A DNA stretch of 64,000 nucleotides. Origin: Dehalococcoidia bacterium. Its GTDB lineage: Bacteria > Chloroflexota > Dehalococcoidia > UBA2979. Every line of letters begins with the position of its first letter. Position 1 is the stretch's first letter. The notes beneath the pieces are model-generated. The model was given only the letters and a program-made list of their open reading frames with translations. It searched no databases and was not told the DNA's origin. The translations under genes were made by a program, and so were the position numbers. The stretch is taken from assembly GCA_009692685.1 (NCBI GenBank), contig SHYS01000003.1:186001-250000 (forward strand), read 5' to 3'. Shown in pieces: positions 51,866 to 60,062 of the stretch.

Positions 51866-52513
51866 ATGGAACCCAACGAATCGCTGCGCCTGCTACTGGT
51901 GCGACACGGTAATATCGATGGCGCAGTCGCGCTGGGTGCGGAGACACCACTCAGCCTCCGCGGGCAGGCGCAGGCGGACTGGCTTGGCCGGAACCTCGGC
52001 GGCGAGGGCGTCACTACGCTCCTCACGAGCCCGTTGGTGCGAGCGCGGGAGACTGCCGAACGCCTTGCGGGCGCACTTGGCCTCGAGCCGACCAGCGAGG
52101 CTGCGCTGGCGGAGTTCGAGCTGGGCTTCGAGGGTGTATCCAGCTACGCAGAGGTTCAGCAGGCCCGCCCCGACCTCGCGATCTGGCATCCGGAGCACCG
52201 GGGGACGCGCGAGTCGCTCGCCGATTTCCAGACGCGGGTCACCGCGTTCATCACGGCGGTCACCCTGCGAGCGAACGCGGGCGACACGGTCGTCATGGTC
52301 ACGCATGCGGGCGTCATTGACGCCGCGCTGCGCTGGGCGTGGGGGCTCACCTCGAGGAACGTCTGGCTGGCGGAGGTCCGAGCGCCGCACGCCTCGGTGA
52401 CAGAGATCGAGCACTGGCCGCGCGGCCGTCATGCCGAGGGCGCGCCCCGTTACTCGGTGGTCAAGCGTATCGGCGATACGAGCGCGCAGCCGGGCGAGTT
52501 GCATTCGGAGTAG
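51866..52513 (+). CDS. Histidine phosphatase superfamily protein
   Basis: A 215-residue phosphoglycerate mutase-like phosphatase. The phospho-acceptor is in LLLVRHGNIDGAVALG (RHG), substrate Arg in LLTSPLVRARETAERLAGAL, and the second His in DTVVMVTHAGVIDAALRWAW. It could dephosphorylate sugars, cobalamin precursors or proteins; the substrate is unknown. Confidence 0.85.
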   Translation: MEPNESLRLLLVRHGNIDGAVALGAETPLSLRGQAQADWLGRNLGGEGVTTLLTSPLVRARETAERLAGALGLEPTSEAALAEFELGFEGVSSYAEVQQARPDLAIWHPEHRGTRESLADFQTRVTAFITAVTLRANAGDTVVMVTHAGVIDAALRWAWGLTSRNVWLAEVRAPHASVTEIEHWPRGRHAEGAPRYSVVKRIGDTSAQPGELHSE

Positions 52514-52535
52514 CGCGCCGCTCAAGGCGTTCGGC

Positions 52536-52985
52536 CTACCGCCGCAGGATCATGTAGGTAGCGCGTCCCACGGCCACCACGTTGCCCTCGAGGTCGCGAA
52601 TTTCGGCCTGCACGTATGCGATGGCGCGTCCGCTGCGGAGCACGCGGCCCTCGGCGAGCACGTCGCTGGTTGCCGCGTTCAGATAGGTGATGTTGAGGTC
52701 GGTTGTGGCCTGACCGGTCCACGTCTCGTCATCAGCGCGGCGCAGCGTGGTCACCGCCCCGCCGCACGTGGCGTCGATGAGCGACGCGAGCGCGCCGCCG
52801 TGCATCACGCCGGGCCGGCGCGTCTCGAGCTCCGCGCGCATCGGCATGCGGAGTGTTACGTGGCCCACTCCATGCACCTCGTCGAGCGAGATGTCGAGGT
52901 GTCGCCAGAACGCGACGCCGCCCGCGTCAACGAGGCCGACGAGCCGAGCGCGGTCGTCCTCGGAGAGCGCTGGGGCGCCGGTCAC
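52536..52985 (-). CDS. PaaI-family acyl-CoA thioesterase
   Basis: A hot-dog thioesterase of about 149 residues, with ETRRPGVMHGGALASLIDAT containing the catalytic-loop HGG and Asp, and TTDLNITYLNAATSDVLAEG. GTG 52985 overlaps the stop of the PspC gene (GTGA), which I prefer to an upstream in-frame ATG at 53081 that would lie inside pspC. Confidence 0.8.
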   Translation of the reverse strand: MTGAPALSEDDRARLVGLVDAGGVAFWRHLDISLDEVHGVGHVTLRMPMRAELETRRPGVMHGGALASLIDATCGGAVTTLRRADDETWTGQATTDLNITYLNAATSDVLAEGRVLRSGRAIAYVQAEIRDLEGNVVAVGRATYMILRR

Positions 52986-53515
52986 GAGCCGCGGCCCGAG
53001 CGCCGGTTGCTGGGCAGTCCGCTGTCGCGCGGCTTGAACCCACCATGGCGGGCGCGGGGCTGAGGCGTTGGCGGCGTCCACGCGGGTGCCGGGGCGGTAC
53101 CGGCCGTCGAGGGCGCGTCTGGTGCTGCCGATTCGCGCGTGAACACCTCGCGGGCGCTCTGAGCGACGCTGGTCGCGGCGCGCGTCAGGTCGTCTGCGGC
53201 CCGCCGCGCTGTGCCGGCGATGTCATCGGCGTTCACGTGTCGCAGGTCGGAGGCGCGCCGTCTGGCGGTCGACACGACGTCATCGACATTGGCGCGGGCG
53301 ATGTCACGAGCCGCCATCGATGACTGGTCGGGGCTCGGCATCACGAGCCACGCGGCGATGTAGAACAGCACGCCCAGGCCGCTGGTGACGAGGGTGGCCA
53401 GGACGCACACGATCCTGACGAGTGTCACATCGATGTTGTACGCCGCCGCGATGCCGGCGCAGACGCCGCCCAGCATCGAGTGCTCCCGCTGACGGGTGAG
53501 TCGTGTCGCAGCCAC
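52982..53515 (-). CDS. PspC-domain membrane protein
   Basis: A 177-residue protein starting with a PspC domain: LTRQREHSMLGGVCAGIAAA and YNIDVTLVRIVCVLATLVTS, then a transmembrane helix (GLGVLFYIAAWLVMPSP). A long Ala/Arg/Asp helix follows (DIARANVDDVVSTARRRASD), then a Pro-rich tail. PspC senses envelope stress in phage-shock responses. No pspA is visible nearby. Coupled to the thioesterase gene. Confidence 0.8.
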   Translation of the reverse strand: MAATRLTRQREHSMLGGVCAGIAAAYNIDVTLVRIVCVLATLVTSGLGVLFYIAAWLVMPSPDQSSMAARDIARANVDDVVSTARRRASDLRHVNADDIAGTARRAADDLTRAATSVAQSAREVFTRESAAPDAPSTAGTAPAPAWTPPTPQPRARHGGFKPRDSGLPSNRRSGRGS

Positions 53516-53678
53516 CAGGCACCTCCGCCTTCACCAAGAATCATAGTACCTGTGGTGTCGAGACAACGGGACACGCGCGCAGCGACGATCGGCCCTGAAA
53601 GTCAGGTCCTCCAGCCATGTCCGCGCCCCCGACTCACTCCTGTACCCGGTTGCATGGTCGCGGGAATGGAGTCATGGC

Positions 53679-53966
53679 ATGGTGCAAGCATCAGACTAGG
53701 AACTCTACGAGCGCGTGCGCAACCTGCTGGCATTCGATGTTCACCTTGGTGTGTACATCGTTGTCAATACGGGCTTGTGGTTGATGGACATCGCCATTGG
53801 CGGCGGTCTGGAGTGGGCGTACTGGACGACCATCGGCTGGGGAATCGGTGTCGCGGCCCATGGCACGATGACATTTTTCGCCAATGGGGCGTTCACGGAA
53901 TCGTGGCGAGGCCATAAAGAAGCGGAGTACGTGGCGAGGATGCGCGGTCTGTCAACGAAAGACTGA
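53679..53966 (+). pseudogene. 2TM-domain protein with in-frame TAG at 53697
   Basis: ATG 53679 reads MVQASD, then TAG (53697-53699), then ELYERVRNLLAFDVHLGVYI, matching the 2TM domain (DEELYERAR start, HLxVYxVVN, two helices around WAYWTTIGWGIGVAAHG). Glu (GAG) at the stop is the expected residue. A GTG at 53715 could still initiate an 83-residue version lacking only the first helix turn, so function may survive. Confidence 0.65.
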
Positions 53967-53978
53967 CTGAGCCGTCCC

Positions 53979-55880
53979 TCAGGCCCCATCTCCGGCGACC
54001 GCGGCCACCTCGGTGCCTTGCCCCTGCCTCGAGTAGGTCATGCGGTAGAGGTCGGCGTAGATACCGCCGTGACGCATGAGCTCCTCATGAGAGCCGATTT
54101 CGGCGATACGGCCGTCCTCCATCACCACGATGCGGCTGGCGTCGCGGATCGTAGAGAGGCGGTGCGCGATGACGAAAGACGTGCGGCCCCGGAGCAGCAC
54201 GCGCAGAGCGCCTTGAATGACGCGCTCGGTCTGCGTGTCCACGTTTGCGGTCGCCTCGTCAAGGATGAGGATCCGAGGTTCGGCGATGATGGCGCGGGCG
54301 AAGGCGATGAGCTGGCGCTGCCCGACCGAGAGGTTCTGGCCCCGCTCGTGGAGCTCGGTCGCGTAGCTGAGCGGCAGCCGCTCGATGAAGCCCGAGGCGC
54401 CTACCGCCTCGGCGGCCCGCCGTACGTCCTCGTCACTGGCATCGAGGCGGCCATAGCGGATGTTCTCGGCGATCGTGCCGGAGAACAGGTACGGCTCCTG
54501 CAGGACCACGCTCATCCGACGCGTCAGCGTGCCCCGCTCGATCTTCCGGAGATCGATGCCGTCGATCTGGATGCTGCCGCCGTCGATCTCGTAGGAGCGG
54601 TTGATGAGCGCAGTCACCGAGGTCTTACCAGCGCCGGTGTGTCCGACCAGGGCGATTGTCTCGCCCGGCTCCACGTGCAGGTCGAAGTCACGCAGGACCG
54701 GAACGCCTGCGATGTAGGAGAAGACGACGTGGTTGAAGTCGACGCGTCCCTCGATGTCGGCGAGGGCGACGGCGTCCGGAGCGTCAACGATCTCCGGCGC
54801 GGTATCGAGGAGCTCGAAGACGCGATGCGCACCGGCTGTCGCGCGCTGGAGCTGCGTGTACTGGAGCACAATGTCGCGGACCGGGTTGAAGAAGCGCTGG
54901 ATGTAGAGCGTAAACGCGACTGCGAAGCCGAGCGCCGCGTCGCTCGGGAGGCTGCCAGAGAATATTCGTACGCCGATGATGACCAGAACGGCGACAGTCG
55001 CCACTGTCGAGAGCAGCTCGACCATAGGCATGACCAGCGCCTGCAGACGGCCTGCCTCGACGTTGGACTGGTAGTTCATGCGGTTGAGGCGGTCGAACTC
55101 CTCGAGGTTCTGCCCCTCGCGGCCGAGCGACTGCACGACGCGGACGCCGGAGACGTTCTCGTTGATGTTGGAGTTGACGAGGGCGATCGCCTGGCGCACG
55201 CGAATGAAGGCGCTGGCGGCACGCCGCTGCCACCACCACATGAAGCCGAGCATGACAGGCACCACAGACATCGAGATCAGCGCCAGCTGCGGGTCGAGGT
55301 TGACGAGGAAGAACACGATCAGCGCGAGGCCGAAGAAGTCGGCGAGTACGTTGAGGAGCCCGGTGGTCAGCAACTCCTGGAGCACCACCACGTCTGAGGT
55401 GACGCGTGACATGACGCGTCCCACCTCCTGGTTGTCGTAGAAGTGCAGCGAGAGCTTCTGCAGATGCGCGAAGAGCTGACTGCGGATCTCGAGGAGGATG
55501 TGGTGCCCGATGTACCCCGTCATCAGCCGCTGCACCCACAGCGCGATCCAGGAGATCACGGCGAGCACGACGAGGGAGATGCCCACCTGGGCAAGATCCC
55601 GCTCAGTAGGCGACTGGCGTAACTGGATGATCGCGCGACCCATGATCCACGGCTGCGCGTACGAGGTCGCCGAGTAGACGACCATGGCGATGAGCGCGGT
55701 GATCGCGCGCCACTTGAACGGCGCGATGAACGGGATCAGACGACCGAAGAGCGCGGGGTCGTAGACCTTGCCCAGATCGTCATAGTCCCAGCCGTCCGTG
55801 CGGCCTCGACGGGCGCCGGCGCCCTCACCCGGGCCGCCGCCGCTCCACCCCGCCGCCCCACCGCCGCCCCAGTAGGCCAT
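53979..55880 (-). CDS. ABC exporter half-transporter, second subunit
   Basis: A 633-residue fused membrane-ATPase protein. It has an N-terminal Gly-rich stretch (AYWGGGGAAGWSGGG), six transmembrane helices, Walker A (IALVGHTGAGKTSVTALINR), the signature (LSVGQRQLIAFARAIIA) and Walker B (RILILDEATANVDTQTERVI). The ATG at 55880 overlaps the stop of the other half-transporter by one base, so the two form a heterodimeric exporter of the BmrCD/TM287-288 kind. This half has a complete catalytic Glu (LDEAT). Substrate: lipid, drug or peptide. Confidence 0.93.
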   Translation of the reverse strand: MAYWGGGGAAGWSGGGPGEGAGARRGRTDGWDYDDLGKVYDPALFGRLIPFIAPFKWRAITALIAMVVYSATSYAQPWIMGRAIIQLRQSPTERDLAQVGISLVVLAVISWIALWVQRLMTGYIGHHILLEIRSQLFAHLQKLSLHFYDNQEVGRVMSRVTSDVVVLQELLTTGLLNVLADFFGLALIVFFLVNLDPQLALISMSVVPVMLGFMWWWQRRAASAFIRVRQAIALVNSNINENVSGVRVVQSLGREGQNLEEFDRLNRMNYQSNVEAGRLQALVMPMVELLSTVATVAVLVIIGVRIFSGSLPSDAALGFAVAFTLYIQRFFNPVRDIVLQYTQLQRATAGAHRVFELLDTAPEIVDAPDAVALADIEGRVDFNHVVFSYIAGVPVLRDFDLHVEPGETIALVGHTGAGKTSVTALINRSYEIDGGSIQIDGIDLRKIERGTLTRRMSVVLQEPYLFSGTIAENIRYGRLDASDEDVRRAAEAVGASGFIERLPLSYATELHERGQNLSVGQRQLIAFARAIIAEPRILILDEATANVDTQTERVIQGALRVLLRGRTSFVIAHRLSTIRDASRIVVMEDGRIAEIGSHEELMRHGGIYADLYRMTYSRQGQGTEVAAVAGDGA

Positions 55881-57745
55881 CAGGCGTCGCCCGCCGCGGC
55901 GCTCGAGAGCACCTCCGAGGCGGCGCGCGCCTCCTCCTGGTCTCGCAGCTCGAGGTCGTAGATCTCGCGGTAAAAGCCGCCGGCCTCGAGGAGTTCGGCG
56001 TGACGCCCTCGTTCGACGATCACGCCGTCGCGCATGACGAGGATCTGGTCGGCCTGCTGCACCGTGCGCAACCGCTGCGCGATTACGAAAGTCGTGCGGC
56101 CGCGCATCAGGTTCTGCAGCGCCTCCTGGATCTCGAACTCCGTGCGCATATCGACCGAGGAGGTCGAATCATCGAAGACGAGCACGCGCGGGTCGAGGAG
56201 CAGCGTGCGCGCGATCGCCACGCGCTGGCGCTGACCGCCGGAGAGCGTCGCGCCGCGTTCACCGACCCACGTGTCGTAGCCGTCGGGCATCTGCATGATG
56301 AAGTCGTGCATCCGTGCGGCCTTAGCGGCGGTCTCGATCTCCGCTTGCGTGGCGCCGGGGCGGCCGTAAGCGATGTTCTCGCCGATCGTGGCGGCGAAGA
56401 GGAAGACATCCTGCTGCACGATGCCGATGGCGCTGCGGAGCGAGTCGAGGGTGACGTCACGGATGTCCTGGCCATCGATGCGGATCGCGCCCGCAGTCAC
56501 GTCGTAGAACCGGGGGAGCAGGTGGACCACCGTCGACTTGCCCGACCCGGTGGGGCCGAGAAGCGCCACCATCTCGCCGGGGCGCGCGTGAACATCGATG
56601 TGGCGCAGCACCGGGGAGACGGCGTCGTAGCCGAAGGACACGTCCTCGAAGATCACGTCTCCAGCGTTGGCGCGGAGTGGTGGCGCACCCGGCTTCTCCT
56701 GCACCGCGGACTCGGCATCGAGGATCTCGTAAATGCGTTCACCGGAGGACTGTGCGCGGGCGAAGATGTTGACCACGAAGCCGACCGAGCGAACCGGAAC
56801 CTGCAGCAGTGTCAGATAGAGCTGGAACATCGCCATGTCGCCGATCGTCATTCGTCCGGCGATGATCTCGCGGCCACCGACCCAGAAGACGAGCGCGAGG
56901 GAGAGGAGCCAGAGCGAGTTCATCGCGGGCTCCTGGAACGCCTGGATGCGGCTTGTCATGTACGAGAAGTCGAAGAGCAGGCGTGCGCGCTGGTCGAACT
57001 TCTGCTCCTCGAAGTCGGAGCGACCGAAGGCCTTGACAACGCGCTGCCCGGTGAGGTTTTCCTGCAGGATCGTGGAGAGCTGCCCCTGGAGATCCTGCAC
57101 CTGCAGCCAGACCGGCCGCAGCTTCAACGAGTTCATCGCCGCCGCGATGGCGACGACCGGCACGAATGCGAGCCCGACCAGCGCGACGACGAGGTTGGTC
57201 TGGAGCATCAGGTAGGCCGTCACGGCCACCAGGATGATGATGTACGCGAAGCGGATGAGGCCCATGCTGACGAAGAAGCGCACGCCCTCCACATCCTGAG
57301 TGGCGCGGGACATGATCTGCCCGATCTGCGCGTCGTCGTGGTAGGCGTAGGAAAGCCGCTGGAGGTGGTCGTAGATGTCGTTGCGAAGGTCGTAGGCGAC
57401 CGCCTGCGACACGCGCTCGCCCATGTAGGTCTGAAGGTAGACGAAGGCGCCTCGAGCGACGGCGGCAAGCATGAGCAACAGCCCCGCGAGGAGCAGCGTG
57501 TTCATGTTGCCCTCGACCTGCTTGGTGCCTCGATCGATGCCGAGACCGGAGTCGATGGCCCAGCCGACCAGCCTGGGCGTGACGACCACCGTGATGGTGG
57601 AACCAATGAGGCCGATCGTCGTGAGGAAGAGGCCCATGCGGTAGCGCGAGGCCTGCGCGATCATCCGTAGGTGGATCGCCACCTTGCGAGGGGCCAGCGC
57701 GAGGGGCCCCCGCAGGGCCTCGGAGGATGTCGCCTGAGAGGACAT
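55880..57745 (-). CDS. ABC exporter half-transporter, first subunit
   Basis: A protein of about 621 residues with six helices, Walker A (VALLGPTGSGKSTVVHLLPR), the signature (LSGGQRQRVAIARTLLLDPR) and a Walker B region reading VLVFDDSTSSVDMRTEFEIQ. The residue after the Walker B Asp is Asp rather than the catalytic Glu, which is typical of the degenerate site in heterodimeric exporters. ATG 57745 is used. The pair is therefore asymmetric, with hydrolysis mainly at one site. Confidence 0.93.
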   Translation of the reverse strand: MSSQATSSEALRGPLALAPRKVAIHLRMIAQASRYRMGLFLTTIGLIGSTITVVVTPRLVGWAIDSGLGIDRGTKQVEGNMNTLLLAGLLLMLAAVARGAFVYLQTYMGERVSQAVAYDLRNDIYDHLQRLSYAYHDDAQIGQIMSRATQDVEGVRFFVSMGLIRFAYIIILVAVTAYLMLQTNLVVALVGLAFVPVVAIAAAMNSLKLRPVWLQVQDLQGQLSTILQENLTGQRVVKAFGRSDFEEQKFDQRARLLFDFSYMTSRIQAFQEPAMNSLWLLSLALVFWVGGREIIAGRMTIGDMAMFQLYLTLLQVPVRSVGFVVNIFARAQSSGERIYEILDAESAVQEKPGAPPLRANAGDVIFEDVSFGYDAVSPVLRHIDVHARPGEMVALLGPTGSGKSTVVHLLPRFYDVTAGAIRIDGQDIRDVTLDSLRSAIGIVQQDVFLFAATIGENIAYGRPGATQAEIETAAKAARMHDFIMQMPDGYDTWVGERGATLSGGQRQRVAIARTLLLDPRVLVFDDSTSSVDMRTEFEIQEALQNLMRGRTTFVIAQRLRTVQQADQILVMRDGVIVERGRHAELLEAGGFYREIYDLELRDQEEARAASEVLSSAAAGDA

Positions 57746-57818
57746 GACGCTCACTCCTTGGCCGCGCCGCAAGCCCACGAGGAGGCTCAGCGACCGAGTC
57801 TAGCAGTGTAGCAAAACC

Positions 57819-59099
57819 TCACGCGCACGTCACAGTCACGGCCTCGCGCTCGAGGCCACGCCATCCCCCAGCCATCATCCCGGCGTCCCGAGGGAATACC
57901 GGTCCCCAGACGATATCGGTCCGCACGCCCTCGAAACGCTGGCCGGTGTGGTGCTCGAGCACGCGCAGGATGAGGCGATCGCGCTGGCGGAGCGCGGCCG
58001 TCCTCACCAGGCGCTTACGCTGCACCTTGCGTAGCAGCGGGTCGAGCTCCGTCTGCAGCGCGACACCCGAGCGGTCGCCGCCGCTGTTACAGAACGCTAC
58101 GCGCGTGGTCTCGGCCAGATCATGCAGCGTGCGGTAGACGAGGTCCACGTACTCGACGTGAAGGCGCATGCCGCCGCCCTGCAGCAAATCGAGGAGGTAG
58201 GCTCGCGCTTGCTCTGGCACCTCCCAGACCGCGCCTGGCTGGACGGCGATGCCCCGTGCCTCCTCCACGTTTGCGAGGACGGCGATCGGATTGCCGGAGA
58301 GCTCGAGGATGCGGCTGAGCTGAGTGAGTGCGCGGTTCAGCTCGGCGAGAGACTCTCGCAGCGGCTCGATGTTGGACATCCCCCAGAGCTGCTTGGGCCG
58401 CGGCACGTTCGGGTAGAGGACGTAGGGCAGCATCCCGTATGGATTCGCGCGCGACTCCAGCAGCTCGCCCTGTACCCAGAGATCGAATCGCTCCGCGGTC
58501 CATGCCTCGATGACCTCCACCGAGGCTGGCCGTCGACCCGCCCGTGACCGCAGCGCCTGGCCGTGGCGCTGTTCGAACTCATCGGGAGCCAGCTCGTACC
58601 TGGAGCCGACGCGCCAGAGCCGCCGTACGTCGTCGCCGACCCACCACGCGCGCAGCCCCTGTACATCTGGTGCCGAGACAACCACTCGCCGCTCGCGGTC
58701 GTCCCATACGACCTTGAACGCGCCATCACCGAGGACGGCCGTATCGATCTCGGTTTCCAGATCGAGGTGGGCGAGATCGTTGTCCTCCCAGACCTGCTGC
58801 AGCGCCCGTTCCGCGGCGATGGCGTTTCGCCTCGCCTCAGCGCTGCGAGTAAGGCGCCGGCGCACCGCCGCGCGCGCGGCCCGTCGCGCCCGTCGCGCCC
58901 GTCGCGCGAAGTACCACGCGTTGGCGAAACCGCTCACCGCCACGGCCGTGTCTGCGGCCGCGGTCAACGAAGTCCAGACGCCAGTCACGCGCACGCTCGA
59001 TCGCCGTGGACAGGAGAGTAGAACAAAAGTTCTCTTACCCCCAATCTCCAACTGTCGAGGTCGTCCCCGCTCGCGGACATGCACGCTGTACGTGCTCAC
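57819..59099 (-). CDS. Phage portal protein (SPP1 Gp6-like), isolated
   Basis: The C-terminal 330 residues match tailed-phage portal proteins: LQQVWEDNDLAHLDLETEID, VLGDGAFKVVWDDRERRVVV, WGMSNIEPLRESLAELNRAL and ILELSGNPIAVLANVEEARG. The first 90 residues include [20 protein letters not shown], an Arg/Ala run not typical of portals, and the real start is uncertain (GTG 59099 is the longest). No capsid, terminase, protease or tail gene is near. The frame is open throughout, unlike many neighbours. Confidence 0.7.
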   Translation of the reverse strand: MSTYSVHVRERGRPRQLEIGGKRTFVLLSCPRRSSVRVTGVWTSLTAAADTAVAVSGFANAWYFARRARRARRAARAAVRRRLTRSAEARRNAIAAERALQQVWEDNDLAHLDLETEIDTAVLGDGAFKVVWDDRERRVVVSAPDVQGLRAWWVGDDVRRLWRVGSRYELAPDEFEQRHGQALRSRAGRRPASVEVIEAWTAERFDLWVQGELLESRANPYGMLPYVLYPNVPRPKQLWGMSNIEPLRESLAELNRALTQLSRILELSGNPIAVLANVEEARGIAVQPGAVWEVPEQARAYLLDLLQGGGMRLHVEYVDLVYRTLHDLAETTRVAFCNSGGDRSGVALQTELDPLLRKVQRKRLVRTAALRQRDRLILRVLEHHTGQRFEGVRTDIVWGPVFPRDAGMMAGGWRGLEREAVTVTCA

Positions 59100-59276
59100 G
59101 CGACAGGAAATATCGCGTTATTGATGCCTTCTGGAAGCGCCAGATAGCACGCAGAACAAGCATCTGTATGTGACTCAGGAAAATCGATGGAAAATGAAGC
59201 AGAAAGATGACCGAAAGATCGAGGAAAAATAGTGCGCCGAAAGGAAAGAGAAATGGAGCGAACTTCGACGCGGCGC
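59100..59276. other. Purine-rich, AT-richer spacer without supported genes
   Basis: This 177-base stretch between the portal gene and the HD gene is distinctly AT-rich on a GC-rich background and has long purine runs on the plus strand (GGAAAATGAAGCAGAAAG, GGAAAAATAG). No frame is convincing. It may be a promoter region for the portal gene, or residue of the phage-derived insertion. Confidence 0.4.
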
Positions 59277-59861
59277 TTACTCTGCCTGCACGCCTCGTAC
59301 TACCAGCGCGTTGCGCGCCATCACAGCCGCCGGGTGGATCAACCAGCGCTCCTCGACGGCCCTCGCGAGTGAGAGCTCGAGGTAGGCGAGTGCCGCACTT
59401 TCGAGCGATCGTTGCGCCAGCTCGGCGACACGCGCGAGGGCGGCCCAGCGCTCTATCTTGTGCGGGTCGATCTTGTCGGCGACGAACATCGCCCAGGCCT
59501 CGCGGGAGTAGTCGGCATGCCCCGTCGTGTGCCAGTGGACCGCGTGAAGCACCCGCTCATTGGTGACACCGAGGCGTTCCCGCAGTGCGATGGCGCCCAC
59601 CTGGCCGTGCAGCAACACCGGCTCCGCACGCTCCACCGGGTCGATATCCAGTCCCCGCGCCTCGGCGTCCCGCAGCAACTCCTCGGGAGGCCGTGCGCGC
59701 GCCACGTCGTGGGCCTGGGCCATCAGGCGCGTCAGCGGGACATCGAGGTTGTGGCGTCGCGCCAGCGCGTCCGCGATGCCGACCACACGATCGATGTGCT
59801 CCAGCAGCCCGGCGGGAACCTCGCTGACGAAGCGGGCGCGCAGCTCAGTCTCGGCGCTCAC
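59277..59861 (-). CDS. HD-domain hydrolase (YqeK-like)
   Basis: A 194-residue HD protein: EHIDRVVGIADALARRH, the HD pair in LTRLMAQAHDVARARPPEEL, a further His in VLLHGQVGAIALRERL, and the helix TNERVLHAVHWHTTGHADYS with later Asp (MFVADKIDPHKIERW). This is the layout of YqeK-type phosphohydrolases that cleave Ap4A. GTG 59861 overlaps the stop of a 40-codon frame upstream. Confidence 0.82.
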   Translation of the reverse strand: MSAETELRARFVSEVPAGLLEHIDRVVGIADALARRHNLDVPLTRLMAQAHDVARARPPEELLRDAEARGLDIDPVERAEPVLLHGQVGAIALRERLGVTNERVLHAVHWHTTGHADYSREAWAMFVADKIDPHKIERWAALARVAELAQRSLESAALAYLELSLARAVEERWLIHPAAVMARNALVVRGVQAE

Positions 59862-59980
59862 GCCCGGGCGCCCTCGTGGCCCAGCAGGCCGGTCTGTGGT
59901 TCGGACACGAGCTCGTCGAATACCTGGCAGAGCGTCGCCCGGGCAGCCACCCGGCGCTCGCGAAGGACATCGATCTCCAT
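59858..59980 (-). CDS. Candidate small protein, 40 aa, coupled to the HD gene
   Basis: ATG 59980, preceded by AAAGGGGG, encodes MEIDVLRERRVAARATLCQV, continuing FDELVSEPQTGLLGHEGARA. Its TGA overlaps the GTG of the HD gene (GTGA), the same coupling seen elsewhere in this window. It is short and without a known family, so confidence rests on the overlap and ribosome site. Confidence 0.4.
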   Translation of the reverse strand: MEIDVLRERRVAARATLCQVFDELVSEPQTGLLGHEGARA

Positions 59981-60062
59981 CGCCGGGCCCCCTTTGTCAG
60001 GGAGTTTACCGATAGGGCCTGCGAGGTGCGCCGCCTAGCGTGGAGTGCGGCGGTGAATTTGA

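Noticed and set aside
56000..57670. Open frame of about 556 codons antisense to the ABC transporter
   Set aside because: His/Asp/Glu/Arg-rich composition typical of antisense of a GC-rich gene; the opposite strand encodes a complete ABC half-transporter.
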